From Streptomyces tateyamensis (GTDB lineage Bacteria; Actinomycetota; Actinomycetes; Streptomycetales; Streptomycetaceae), in assembly GCF_003205575.1 (NCBI RefSeq), contig NZ_PYBW01000019.1, forward strand, positions 1-64,000: DNA of 64,000 nt, given 5' to 3'. The notes below the pieces were generated by a model. That model was not told the DNA's origin. It ran no database searches and worked only from the letters and a program-made list of their open reading frames with translations. Made by a program: the position numbers and the translations under genes. Below, in pieces: positions 1 to 8,197 of this stretch; within the stretch, counting starts at the first letter, position 1, and the number at the start of each line of letters is the position of its first letter.

Positions 1-35
1 GCGGGCACCGGCCGCTCCCGCGCCCGGCCGTCCGG

Positions 36-2315
36 TCAGTGGTGGCCGGGGCGGGTCGGCTTGCCGGTGGGGCCGATGCCGCCGATCAGGCCCGGCGGGA
101 AGGTGAAGCCCCCGCCCGGCGGCGGGTTCGGGGTGCCCGGCGGCGGCTGGGTCGCGGGGCCGCCGGGGCTGTTCTGGTCGCCCGGGATCGGTGACGGCGA
201 GGAGCTCGGCGCGGTCGGCAGGTCGACCGTGACGAAGTTGCTGGCCGGGGTGCCGGCCAGCGCCGCGTTCATCGCCTGGACCCAGATCGGGCCGGGGCCG
301 GTGGCGCCGTAGACGCCCCCGTCGCCGGCGAAGGAGCGTCCGCCGATCTTGATGTTCCCGACCATCGGGACGTTGCCCTCGGGCCCGCCGAGCCAGACCA
401 CGCCGACCAGGTCGGGGGTGTAGCCGTCGAACCAGGCGGCCTGGCGCTTGTCCGCGGTACCGGTCTTGCCGGCGATCATGCGGCCGTCGTCCAGGCCCAG
501 GGCGGCACCGGTACCGCCCTTCTCGGTCACGCCCTTGAGCAGGGTGTTGATCGAGTCGGCGGTGGTCTGCTGGATCACCTGGTTGCAGTTGCCCTTCGGG
601 ACGGCCAGGTTCTTGCCGTCGATGCTGGTCACCGACTTGATCGCGACCGGGTCGCAGTGCACGCCGCGGGAGGCGAAGGTGGCGTAGACGCCCGCCATGT
701 CCAGCGGGCTCATCTCCTCGGTGCCCAGGCCGAGCGCCGGGAACGGGTCCAGCGGCTTGCCGCTGGCCTTGCCCCTGATGCCCAGCTTGCTGGCCATCTG
801 GGTGACGGCGCACATGCCGATGTCCTGCTCCATCTGGATGAAGTAGGTGTTGATCGAGCGGGCCATCGCCTCCGGCATCTGGAACGGCCCCTTCTCGTCG
901 GGGCTGTCGTTCGGGATCACCGAGCCGTCGGCCTTGTACATGCCGTTGCAGGTGGTCATCGAGGGGTAGGGCATCGAGGCCGGCGCCGGGTAGCTCTGGT
1001 CCAGCCCCTTGCCGCCCTCGATCGCGGCGGCGGCGACGATCGCCTTGAAGGTGGAGCCGGGCTGGAAGCCGTTGCCGCCGCCCATCGCCGCGTCCACGTT
1101 CAGGTTGACCACGGTCTGGTGCTTGCCGTTGTCCAGGCCGTAGGGCCGGGTCTGGGCCATCGCCAGGATCTCGCCGGTGCCGGGTTTGAGCATGGTCATC
1201 GCGGCCGAGACGGTGTCGGTGACGTAGACCTTGGTGGTGACCGCCTTGTAGGCGTCGGCCTGCTTGGCCGGGTCCAGGGTGGTGTAGATCTTCAGCCCGC
1301 CCTGGGTCCAGAGCTTGGACCGCTCAGCGGCCGAGGCGCCGAAGGCCGGGTCGGAGAGCACCACCTTGCGCACGTAGTCGCAGAAGAAGCCCTCGCCGTT
1401 GTTGGCGGTGATGCAGCCGTTCTGCGGCTCGTGGTAGTGGCTCAGGTCGAGTGGGGTGTCCTTGGCCTCCTTCGCCTGCTGGGCCGTGATGTGGTGGTAC
1501 TCCAGCATCTTGTCGATCACGGTGTCGCGGCGGGTCTGCGCGGCCTTGGGGTGCAGCAGCGGGTCGTACGCGGTGGGGTTCTGCACCAGGCCGGCCAGGG
1601 TCGCGGCCTCGGCGACGCTCAGGTCCTTGTCGCTCTTGCCGAAGTAGCGCTGGGCGGCCGCCTCGACGCCGTAGGCCTGGTGGCCGAAGAAGGTGATGTT
1701 CAGGTAGTTGGTGAGGATCTGGTCCTTGGACAGCTCCTCCTCCAGCTTGATCGCGTACTTCAGCTCCCTGATCTTGCGGCCGATGCTCTTCTTGGTCGCC
1801 TCGGCGAAGGCCGCCTGGTCGTCACCGGCCTCCTCGACGAAGACGTTCTTCACGTACTGCTGGGTCAGCGTGGAGGCGCCCTGCGAGGCGGCGTCGGTGG
1901 AGGCGTTCTTGCCGATGGCGCGCAGCACGCCCTTCGGGTCGACGGCGCCGTGCTGGAAGAAGCGGTTGTCCTCGATGTCGACCTGGGCCTGCCGGGTCAG
2001 CGGGGACATCTGGTCCTGGGTCAGTATCGTGCGGTCCCGGGCGTAGACCTTGGCGATCTGGTTGCCCTGGTTGTCGTAGATGTACGAGGCCTGGGAGAGG
2101 GTCGGCGTCTTGAAGTCGTCGGGGATGTTGTCGAAACTCTCGACGCCGTTCTTGGCCCCGAGCCCGACCGCGCCGACGGCGGGCAGGGCTAGGCCGGCGA
2201 GCAGCACGCCGGAGAGGATGCTGACGCCCAGGAACGTCATCCCGTGGCCGGCCAACTCCAGAGGGGAAGTCCGCCGGGGGGAGCGCTGGGCTGCAAAGTC
2301 GCGCTTCGAAGCCAT
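36..2315 (-). CDS. Bifunctional penicillin-binding protein (GT51 glycosyltransferase + transpeptidase), PBP1A type
   Basis: This is a class A penicillin-binding protein of about 759 residues that polymerises and cross-links peptidoglycan outside the membrane. A basic N-terminus (MASKRDFAAQRSPRR) is followed by one membrane segment near residues 25-50. The GT51 domain carries EDNRFFQHG with the catalytic glutamate and GASTLTQQ. The transpeptidase domain shows STFK (active serine), SINT and KTGTADK. The C-terminus is a Pro/Gly-rich disordered tail. I placed the start at the ATG at 2313-2315, just before the conserved N-terminus; the longer open frame upstream reads as non-coding, and no strong ribosome site is visible. 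It diverges from wblA, the arrangement known in Streptomyces coelicolor (SCO3580/SCO3579). Confidence 0.93.
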   Translation of the reverse strand: MASKRDFAAQRSPRRTSPLELAGHGMTFLGVSILSGVLLAGLALPAVGAVGLGAKNGVESFDNIPDDFKTPTLSQASYIYDNQGNQIAKVYARDRTILTQDQMSPLTRQAQVDIEDNRFFQHGAVDPKGVLRAIGKNASTDAASQGASTLTQQYVKNVFVEEAGDDQAAFAEATKKSIGRKIRELKYAIKLEEELSKDQILTNYLNITFFGHQAYGVEAAAQRYFGKSDKDLSVAEAATLAGLVQNPTAYDPLLHPKAAQTRRDTVIDKMLEYHHITAQQAKEAKDTPLDLSHYHEPQNGCITANNGEGFFCDYVRKVVLSDPAFGASAAERSKLWTQGGLKIYTTLDPAKQADAYKAVTTKVYVTDTVSAAMTMLKPGTGEILAMAQTRPYGLDNGKHQTVVNLNVDAAMGGGNGFQPGSTFKAIVAAAAIEGGKGLDQSYPAPASMPYPSMTTCNGMYKADGSVIPNDSPDEKGPFQMPEAMARSINTYFIQMEQDIGMCAVTQMASKLGIRGKASGKPLDPFPALGLGTEEMSPLDMAGVYATFASRGVHCDPVAIKSVTSIDGKNLAVPKGNCNQVIQQTTADSINTLLKGVTEKGGTGAALGLDDGRMIAGKTGTADKRQAAWFDGYTPDLVGVVWLGGPEGNVPMVGNIKIGGRSFAGDGGVYGATGPGPIWVQAMNAALAGTPASNFVTVDLPTAPSSSPSPIPGDQNSPGGPATQPPPGTPNPPPGGGFTFPPGLIGGIGPTGKPTRPGHH

Positions 2316-2734
2316 GGTGAGGACTCTACGTTGTGGATTCCGGCCCATCGGGGCACGTGTTCGCCTACGCTTGTCACAGCCTTGCGACAGCTTCGCTCCG
2401 TGTGCAGTGAACACTCCTGTGGGTGTTAAGAGTTGTCCGGTTTGACGGGCTATGAGGTACTTCGAACCGTCATTCATCTCGGCTGGCGGGGCAGTGGGGC
2501 GGCGTCCGTGGTGGCGCTGAGTGACAAAAGGGCCTTTCGGGACCGTGCAAGGCCCACGACCTGCGATCACTCCAACGAGTGATCTGCCCGGCACCCATAG
2601 TCCGATCGGGTCATTCGAGATTGGACCCCAAGGGGCTGTTGCGTCTCGCCAATCTTCCGTAACGTCCTCAACTGGCAACGGTGAATATGCCGTTGCCGCC
2701 GTGGGGGAACCTCGATGAGGGAGAGGACGGCGCC
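2316..2734. promoter_or_regulatory. Divergent intergenic region between the PBP gene and wblA
   Basis: About 420 bases with no convincing gene. The part nearest wblA is less G+C-rich than the surroundings. Both flanking genes must have their promoters here. wblA in S. coelicolor is controlled by several developmental regulators, but I could not pick out a specific binding site by eye. Confidence 0.6.
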
Positions 2735-3061
2735 GTGACGGGCTGGGTAGACGACTGGAGCGCGCAGGCTGCCTGCCGCACCACTGATCCGGACGAGCTC
2801 TTCGTCCAGGGGGCAGCGCAGAACCGGGCAAAGGCGGTGTGCAGCGGGTGTCCGGTGCGCACCGAGTGCCTGGCGGACGCGCTGGACAACCGGGTGGAGT
2901 TCGGTGTCTGGGGTGGGATGACCGAGCGGGAGCGCCGCGCCCTGCTGCGCCGCCGGCCGACGGTGATCTCCTGGCGGCGGCTGCTGGAGACCGCCCGGAT
3001 GGAGTACGAGGAGTCGCTGGCCACCGGGGTCATCCTGGTGGACTACGCGCAGGCGGGCTGA
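2735..3061 (+). CDS. wblA: WhiB-family iron-sulfur regulator WblA
   Basis: WblA is a [4Fe-4S] WhiB-like protein that in Streptomyces controls the change from aerial growth to sporulation and represses antibiotic production. The protein has 108 residues with four cysteines at 14, 36, 39 and 45 (C-x21-C-x2-C-x5-C) and the GVWGG turn at 57-61, followed by a basic ERERRALLRRRP stretch that contacts DNA. The sequence around AACRTTDPDELFVQG is almost that of S. coelicolor SCO3579. I chose the GTG at 2735 because GAGAGGA lies about nine bases upstream and the protein then begins like known WblA; an in-frame ATG at 2681 would add 18 residues. It converges on the ArsA-like pair, with a hairpin between them. 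Confidence 0.93.
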   Translation: MTGWVDDWSAQAACRTTDPDELFVQGAAQNRAKAVCSGCPVRTECLADALDNRVEFGVWGGMTERERRALLRRRPTVISWRRLLETARMEYEESLATGVILVDYAQAG

Positions 3062-3120
3062 GGGCGGGCTGCTGCCGGCCGCCTCCCCCCACGCCGCCGC
3101 ACCAGCCCGCCAGTGCGTAC

Positions 3121-3144
3121 CGGTCCGCCAGTCCTGGCGGACCG
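3121..3144. terminator. Hairpin between wblA and the ArsA-like gene
   Basis: Perfect 10-base inverted repeat (3121-3130 and 3135-3144) with a 4-base loop, between convergent genes. It has no U-tract, as is common in streptomycetes, and could serve both strands. Confidence 0.6.
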
Positions 3145-3163
3145 TCAGTCCTCTGGCGCCCGC

Positions 3164-4339
3164 TCAGTCGGTTCCCGCCAGCTGACGGCCGATCACCCGC
3201 AGGCCGTCCAGGTCGTGCACGTCCCCGGCCAATGCCGGCACTTCGATGATGGGCACATCGGGATAGACCGAGACGAACCGGTCACGGGTGCGCCGCTCCC
3301 GCCCCATCACCTCGACCCGCTCGGCGTGCAGCCGCAGCAGCCCTGCGGCCAGGGCCTCCGCCTCGGCCTGCCGCGGCTCGTGGTCCGCGCCGTTCTCCTC
3401 CAGCAGCTGCGCCGCCGCCTGTGCCCGCTCCGCGGTGAGCTGCGGCGCGTCGGTGGAGTGCACCCGGTTGAGCACCAGCCCGGCCAGCGGCATCTCGTCC
3501 GCGGCCAGCCGGTCCACGAAGTACGCGGCCTCGCGCAGCGCGTCCCGCTCCGGCGCCGCGACCACCAGGAAGGCGGTGCCGTCCGCCTTGAGCAGCTGGT
3601 AGGTGCTCTCGGCCCGCTCCCGGAAGCCGCCGAACATCGAGTCCATCGCGGCCACGAAGGTCTGCAGGTCGGTCAGCAGCTGGGCGCCGAAGATCTTCCC
3701 CAGGGTGCCGGTGAGCAGCCCCATCCCGACGTTGAGGAACTTCATCGCGCTACGGCCGCCGACCTTGGCCGGGGCCATCAGCACCCGGATGATCTTCCCG
3801 TCCAGGAACGAGCCGAGCCGGCCGGGTGCGTCCAGGAAGTCCAGCGCGGACCGGGACGGCGGGGTGTCCACCACGATCAGGTCCCAGCTGCCGGTGGCCT
3901 GCAGCTGGCCCAGCTTCTCCATCGCCATGTACTCCTGGGTGCCGGCGAACCCGGCCGAGAGCGACTGGTAGAAGGGGTTCTCCAGGATCGCCCGGGCCCG
4001 CTCCGGCTCGGCGTGCGCCAGCACCACCTCGTCGAAGGTCCGCTTCATGTCCAGCATCATGGCGTGCAGCTCGCCCGGACCGTCCGCCCCGGCCGCGCCC
4101 TTGACCGGGCGCGGGGTGTTGTCCAGCTCGGTCAGGCCCATCGACTGGGCCAGTCGGCGGGCCGGGTCGATGGTGAGCACCACGGTGCGCCGGCCCCGCT
4201 CGGCGGCCCGCAGCCCGATCGCGGCCGCGGTGGTGGTCTTGCCGACCCCGCCGGAGCCGCAGCAGACGATGATCCGGGTGGCCGGGTCGTCGATCAGCCG
4301 GTCCACGTCCAGTCCCGCAGGTCCGCTCGCGCCGGTCAT
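3164..4339 (-). CDS. ArsA-like P-loop ATPase, second of a pair
   Basis: A 391-residue ATPase of the ArsA/GET3 (SIMIBI) group. The deviant Walker A is GSGGVGKTTT near residue 30, followed by VVLTIDPARR, which corresponds to the A'-type aspartate motif. VDTPPSRSALDF near residue 180 is the switch region. There is no obvious cysteine pair for metal binding. The gene overlaps its upstream partner by four bases (ATGA, 4336-4339), so the two are co-translated and probably form a heterodimer. The same pair follows wblA in S. coelicolor (SCO3577/3578). Its client or cargo is not known; tail-anchored protein targeting and arsenite export are family roles that cannot be assumed here. Confidence 0.88.
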   Translation of the reverse strand: MTGASGPAGLDVDRLIDDPATRIIVCCGSGGVGKTTTAAAIGLRAAERGRRTVVLTIDPARRLAQSMGLTELDNTPRPVKGAAGADGPGELHAMMLDMKRTFDEVVLAHAEPERARAILENPFYQSLSAGFAGTQEYMAMEKLGQLQATGSWDLIVVDTPPSRSALDFLDAPGRLGSFLDGKIIRVLMAPAKVGGRSAMKFLNVGMGLLTGTLGKIFGAQLLTDLQTFVAAMDSMFGGFRERAESTYQLLKADGTAFLVVAAPERDALREAAYFVDRLAADEMPLAGLVLNRVHSTDAPQLTAERAQAAAQLLEENGADHEPRQAEAEALAAGLLRLHAERVEVMGRERRTRDRFVSVYPDVPIIEVPALAGDVHDLDGLRVIGRQLAGTD

Positions 4340-5367
4340 GCCGCCCCCTGCCGCTTCAGCTCGCCGGCCAGCCGGTACAGGCCGCCCAGGTCCACACCCC
4401 CGCCGAGCAGCGGGAGTTCGTAACTCGGCAGGTCGAGCGCCGCCAGGTCGGCGCGCTGCTCCTGCTCCAGCGCGACCCGCTCGGCATGCTCCCTGGCTTG
4501 CGCCAGCAGCGGGTCCAGCAGCGGCTCCACCGCCGCCCGCCGGGTTGCCGCGGTGCGGGAGCGCCCGCCCAGGCCGGCCTCCAGCAGCGCCTGCGCCACC
4601 TCCTCGCGGTGGTCGCCGTGCACCGCGGCCACCGCGGCGGCGTCCAGCACCGGCGGGCGCACCATGTTCACCAGCACCCCGCCGACCGGCAGCGCGGCCG
4701 CGCGCAGCTCGGCGAAGCCGTCCACGGTCTCCTGCACCGGCATCTCCTCCAGCAGGGTGACCAGGTGGACCGCGGTCTCCGGCGACCTGAGCACGCCCAT
4801 CACCGCCTGGGCCTGACTGTGTATCGGACCGAACCTGGCCAGCCCGGCCACCTCGGAGTTGACGTTCAGGAACCTGGTGAGGCGCCCGGTGGGCGGCGCG
4901 TCCATCACCACCGCGTCGTACACCCGGCGCCCGTCCGGGCCCTTGCGGCGGGCCGCCTCGCAGGCCTTGCCGGTGAGCAGCACGTCCCGCACCCCCGGGG
5001 CGACGGTGGTGGCGAAGTCGACGAAGCCGACCTTCTGCAGCGCCTTCCCGGCCCGGCCGAGCTTGTAGAACATGTCCAGGTACTCGAGCAGCGCCTGCTC
5101 GGTGTCGATGGCCAGCGCGAAGACCTCGCCGGTGCCCTTGCCCGCCGCGCCCACCTGGGCCGGCGACACGGTGGCCACCTTGCGCTCCTGGTACGGCAGC
5201 GCGGCGATCCCGAACAGCTCGGCGATGCCCTGTCGGCCCTCCACCTCGATCAACAGGGTCCGGCGGCCCTCAGCGGCCAGGGCCAGGGCCAGCGCGGCCG
5301 CCAGCGTGGTCTTGCCGGTGCCGCCCTTGCCGCTCACCACGTGCAGCCGCACGCCCTCCCAGTCCAC
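4336..5367 (-). CDS. ArsA-like P-loop ATPase, first of a pair
   Basis: A 343-residue ATPase with Walker A GKGGTGKTT near residue 14, LLIEVEGRQGIAELFG after it and VVMDAPPTGRLTRFL around residue 150. It belongs to the anion-transporting ATPase family and is the upstream partner of the overlapping ArsA-like gene. I placed the start at the GTG at 5367, which has GGAGG six bases upstream on the minus strand; an open frame extending to 5640 runs through the promoter region and across the divergent DUF4177 gene and is not credible. The protein starts directly with the nucleotide-binding strand, as the family does. Confidence 0.87.
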   Translation of the reverse strand: MDWEGVRLHVVSGKGGTGKTTLAAALALALAAEGRRTLLIEVEGRQGIAELFGIAALPYQERKVATVSPAQVGAAGKGTGEVFALAIDTEQALLEYLDMFYKLGRAGKALQKVGFVDFATTVAPGVRDVLLTGKACEAARRKGPDGRRVYDAVVMDAPPTGRLTRFLNVNSEVAGLARFGPIHSQAQAVMGVLRSPETAVHLVTLLEEMPVQETVDGFAELRAAALPVGGVLVNMVRPPVLDAAAVAAVHGDHREEVAQALLEAGLGGRSRTAATRRAAVEPLLDPLLAQAREHAERVALEQEQRADLAALDLPSYELPLLGGGVDLGGLYRLAGELKRQGAA

Positions 5368-5524
5368 GCTCCGCCTCCGTCCGTTCGCCGGTGCCCTTTT
5401 GCGAGCGTAACCAGCACCCGCGCCGGATGCCGGGAGCATCCGGCGACCGACCCGATCGGCGGCCCGCTTTGTGGCCCACCTCACATCCGCCGGACGGCCT
5501 TGCGAACCGTCTAGAGTCACCCCC

Positions 5525-5683
5525 ATGACCAAGTGGGAATACGTAACGGTGCCGCTGCTCGTGCACGCGACCAAGCAGATCCTTGACACCTGGGGCGAGG
5601 ACGGCTGGGAGCTGGTCCAGGTGGTGCCCGGGCCGAACAACCCGGAGCAGCTGGTGGCCTACCTGAAGCGGGAGAAGAGCTGA
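5525..5683 (+). CDS. DUF4177-type small protein
   Basis: A 52-residue protein beginning MTKWEYVTVPLLVH and ending in a basic LKREKS tail. It fits the small DUF4177 family (one alpha/beta unit, with the typical WGEDGWELVQVVPG stretch), whose function is unknown. The stop codon overlaps the ATG of the RidA-like gene by one base, so the two are translationally coupled. It faces away from the ArsA pair, with about 150 bases of shared promoter space. Confidence 0.85.
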   Translation: MTKWEYVTVPLLVHATKQILDTWGEDGWELVQVVPGPNNPEQLVAYLKREKS

Positions 5684-6150
5684 TGGGTGCCGTCGAGACC
5701 AGGCTGGCCGAGCTGGGCCTGACCCTGCCCGAGGTGGCCGCGCCGGTGGCCGCGTACGTCCCCGCGGTGCGCAACGGCGACCAGGTGCTGACCTCGGGCC
5801 AGCTGCCGATGGTCAAGGGCAAGCTGGAGCACACCGGCAAGGTCGGCGCCGAGGTGACCGCCGAGCAGGCCAAGGCGCTGGCGCAGATCTGCGCGCTGAA
5901 CGCGCTGGCCGCGGTGAAGTCGGTGATCGGCGACCTGGACCTGGTCGAGCAGGTGGTCAAGCTGGTCGGCTTCGTCGCCTCGGCCCCCGATTTCACCGGC
6001 CAGCCCGGCGTGGTGAACGGCGCCAGCGAGCTGCTCGGCCAGGTGCTGGGCGAGGCCGGCGTGCACGCGCGCAGCGCGGTGGGCGTCGCGGTGCTGCCGC
6101 TGGACGCCCCGGTCGAGGTGGAGATCCAGGTCCGGGTCCGCACCGCCTGA
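5683..6150 (+). CDS. RidA/YjgF-family protein
   Basis: A 155-residue protein of the RidA (YjgF/YER057c/UK114) superfamily. RidA proper hydrolyses reactive enamine/imine intermediates from PLP enzymes; this longer form belongs to a YjgF-like subgroup (VRNGDQVLTSGQLPM, then the ALAAVKSVIGDLDLVEQVVKLVGFV core). The C-terminal arginine of the VEIQVRVRTA end is where the classic RidA carboxylate-binding residue often lies, but I could not confirm the catalytic set. It is coupled to the DUF4177 gene upstream. A large perfect hairpin starts 20 bases after its stop. Confidence 0.85.
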   Translation: MGAVETRLAELGLTLPEVAAPVAAYVPAVRNGDQVLTSGQLPMVKGKLEHTGKVGAEVTAEQAKALAQICALNALAAVKSVIGDLDLVEQVVKLVGFVASAPDFTGQPGVVNGASELLGQVLGEAGVHARSAVGVAVLPLDAPVEVEIQVRVRTA

Positions 6151-6169
6151 GATCGACTCTTCTCAGCAC

Positions 6170-6198
6170 CATGCCCGGATGCATAGCATCCGGGCATG
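6170..6198. repeat. Perfect palindrome covering the start codon of the NUDIX gene
   Basis: Inverted repeat with 13-base arms (6170-6182 and 6186-6198) and a 3-base loop. The right arm contains the presumed ATG (6196-6198). It may terminate the RidA transcript, act as an operator, or hide the start codon in RNA. It is less G+C-rich than the neighbouring genes and has no mismatch. Confidence 0.75.
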
Positions 6199-7104
6199 GC
6201 TGCGAACCCGCCCGGCCCGACCCACGTCGTGCCACCGAGCCCCACCGGGCTCCCGATGCCGCCCGGCTGGCCCGCCCGGATCCGGGCGCTGGCCGCCGGC
6301 CGGCTGACCCCGCCGGCGCCCAAGCGCGCGGCCACCGTGGTGCTGCTGCGCGACGGTGCCGGGGAGCCCGAGGCGTACCTGCTGCGCCGGCGCGGCTCGA
6401 TGGCGTTCGCAGGCGGCATGTACGCCTATCCGGGTGGCGGGGTGGACCCGCGCGACGCCGAGGCGCCGCCTCCCTGGGCCGGCCCGAGCCCCGAGCAGTG
6501 GGCCCACCGGCTGGGCGTGGACCCGGCGACGGCGCAGGCGGTGGTCTGCGCGGCGGTGCGCGAGACCTTCGAGGAGGCCGGCGTGCTGCTGGCCGGCCCG
6601 GACGCCGAGCAGGTGGCCGCCGCCCGGGACTGGCGCGCCGAGCGGGCCGCGCTGGAGGCGCACCAGCTCTCCTTCGCCGAGTTCTGCCGGGAGCACCGGC
6701 TGGTGCTGCGCAGCGACCTGCTGGGCGGTTGGGCCCGATGGGTGACGCCGGCCTTCGAGGAGCGCCGGTACGACACCTGGTTCTTCGTCGCCGCGCTGCC
6801 GCCCGGCCAGCAGGCCGCGCACGAGGTCGGCGAGGCGGACCGGGTGGCCTGGCTGACGCCCGCCGCCGCGGTGCGCGGCTACGCCGAGGGCCGGTACGGC
6901 ATGCTGCCGCCGACCGTCTCGGTGCTGCGCGAGCTGCTGCCGCTGCGCTCGGCGGGCGAGGCGCTCGCCACCGCCGAGCGGCGCACGGTGACCCCCGTCC
7001 TCGGTCAGGCCGAGGTGACGGGTGATCGAATGACCGTTCGTTGGTCGGGGTATGAAGAGCTGACCATCGACGGCGTCTACCCCGAGGACGACCCCTCCAC
7101 CTAA
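6196..7104 (+). CDS. NUDIX-family hydrolase, large form
   Basis: A 302-residue protein of the large NUDIX group common in actinobacteria. Residues around 50-110 carry VVLLRDG, a GGMYAYPGGGVD stretch and the helix AAVRETFEEAGVLL, which matches the RE..EE.G core of the NUDIX box with a long insertion before it. The Mg2+-binding glutamates are present. The nucleotide substrate cannot be told from sequence. No Shine-Dalgarno is visible before the ATG at 6196, which sits inside a perfect hairpin; leaderless translation is possible. It lies upstream of a short peptide gene and an MBL hydrolase in the same direction. Confidence 0.85.
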   Translation: MAANPPGPTHVVPPSPTGLPMPPGWPARIRALAAGRLTPPAPKRAATVVLLRDGAGEPEAYLLRRRGSMAFAGGMYAYPGGGVDPRDAEAPPPWAGPSPEQWAHRLGVDPATAQAVVCAAVRETFEEAGVLLAGPDAEQVAAARDWRAERAALEAHQLSFAEFCREHRLVLRSDLLGGWARWVTPAFEERRYDTWFFVAALPPGQQAAHEVGEADRVAWLTPAAAVRGYAEGRYGMLPPTVSVLRELLPLRSAGEALATAERRTVTPVLGQAEVTGDRMTVRWSGYEELTIDGVYPEDDPST

Positions 7105-7119
7105 GGAAGGACAGGACCC

Positions 7120-7299
7120 ATGACCCACAACGACGTGGCTCAGGTGCGCACCCTCCCCGCCCGCAGCGTCGAGCCCCGCTCGCTGAACCGGCGGCTGGGC
7201 TGCGAGGACGGCGGCCCGTTCGCCGAGCTGACCGCGCGCACCCTGGTCCGCGACCTCGAATCCCGCACCCTGGTCCGCCGCACCGAGGGCGGCCGGTGA
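7120..7299 (+). CDS. Small protein (59 residues) coupled to the MBL hydrolase
   Basis: Starts at ATG 7120 with AAGGAAGG upstream and encodes a 59-residue basic protein beginning MTHNDVAQVRTLPAR. RTLVR occurs twice near the C-terminus. Its TGA overlaps the GTG of the following MBL gene (7296-7299), so coupling is clear. I do not recognise a family. Its place between the NUDIX and MBL genes, a good ribosome site and a closed coding frame make it likely to be real. It is too short for most gene finders. Confidence 0.6.
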   Translation: MTHNDVAQVRTLPARSVEPRSLNRRLGCEDGGPFAELTARTLVRDLESRTLVRRTEGGR

Positions 7300-8117
7300 C
7301 CACTCCACTGCCCGGTGACCCCGCCGACACCGTCGGCGGGGCCGCCACCGCCCGCGCACTGTGCGTGCTCGCGCCCAACCCGTCCCCGATGACGCTGGAC
7401 GGGACCAACACCTGGCTGCTCTGCGAGCCCGGCTCGGACCAGGCGGTGGTGGTCGACCCCGGTCCGCTCGACGAGGGCCACCTGCGCGCGGTGGTGGACG
7501 CGGCCGAGCGGCAGGGCCGGCGGATCGCGCTCACCCTGCTCACCCACGGGCACCACGACCACGCGGCGGGCGCGGCCCGGTTCGCCGAGCTGACCGGCAC
7601 CGCGGTGCGGGCGCTGGACCCGGCGCACCGGCTCGGCACGGAGGGGCTGCACGGCGGCCAGGTGATCGAGGTCGGCGGCCTGGAGCTGCGGGTGGTGGCC
7701 ACCCCCGGGCACACCGCGGACTCGCTCACCTTCCACCTGCCGGCCGACGGCGCGATCCTCACCGGGGACACCGTGCTGGGCCGCGGGACCACCATGGTCG
7801 CCCACCCCGACGGGGTGCTCGGCGACTACCTGGACTCCCTGCGCCGATTGCGCACGCTGGCGGCCGAGCACGGGGTGCGCACCGTGCTGCCCGGTCACGG
7901 GCCGGTGCTGGCGGACGCGCTGGGCACCGTCGAGTACTACCTGGCGCACCGGGCCGCGCGCCTGGCCCAGGTGGAGACCGCGGTGGAGGCCGGCTGCCGG
8001 ACCGCCGAGCAGGTGGTGGCGCGGGTCTACGCCGACGTGGACCGGGCACTGTGGCCCGCCGCCGAGCTGTCGGTGCGGGCCCAGCTGCGCTACCTGGAGG
8101 ACCACGGGCTGATCTGA
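7296..8117 (+). CDS. Metallo-beta-lactamase-fold hydrolase (LACTB2-like)
   Basis: A 273-residue MBL-fold enzyme. THGHHDHAAG near residue 85 is the HxHxDH zinc motif; further ligands are the His in TPGHTADS, the Asp in LTGDTVLG and the His in LPGHGPV. A C-terminal helical winged-helix-like region (AEQVVARVYADVD...) is typical of the LACTB2 and related nuclease/hydrolase group. The N-terminus PNPSPMTLDGTNTWL is strongly conserved in actinobacterial homologues. It may be an RNase or a thioesterase-like hydrolase; the substrate is not known. The start is the GTG that overlaps the stop of the 59-residue gene. Confidence 0.86.
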   Translation: MTTPLPGDPADTVGGAATARALCVLAPNPSPMTLDGTNTWLLCEPGSDQAVVVDPGPLDEGHLRAVVDAAERQGRRIALTLLTHGHHDHAAGAARFAELTGTAVRALDPAHRLGTEGLHGGQVIEVGGLELRVVATPGHTADSLTFHLPADGAILTGDTVLGRGTTMVAHPDGVLGDYLDSLRRLRTLAAEHGVRTVLPGHGPVLADALGTVEYYLAHRAARLAQVETAVEAGCRTAEQVVARVYADVDRALWPAAELSVRAQLRYLEDHGLI

Positions 8118-8128
8118 CGGCCCGTGGT
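8101..8128. terminator. Hairpin at the end of the MBL hydrolase gene
   Basis: Perfect 9-base arms (8101-8109 and 8120-8128) around a 10-base loop. The stop codon of the MBL gene lies in the loop. It stands between convergent genes (MBL gene and crp). Confidence 0.5.
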
Positions 8129-8197
8129 CCCTGAGGACGGATCAGCGGCAGGGGCGGAGCCGGTGCTGCACAGTGTCCCTGCGGGTGGCGCCGCGGA

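Noticed and set aside
657-2192. 511-residue plus-strand frame over the PBP gene
   Set aside because: Shadow of the GT51/transpeptidase gene.
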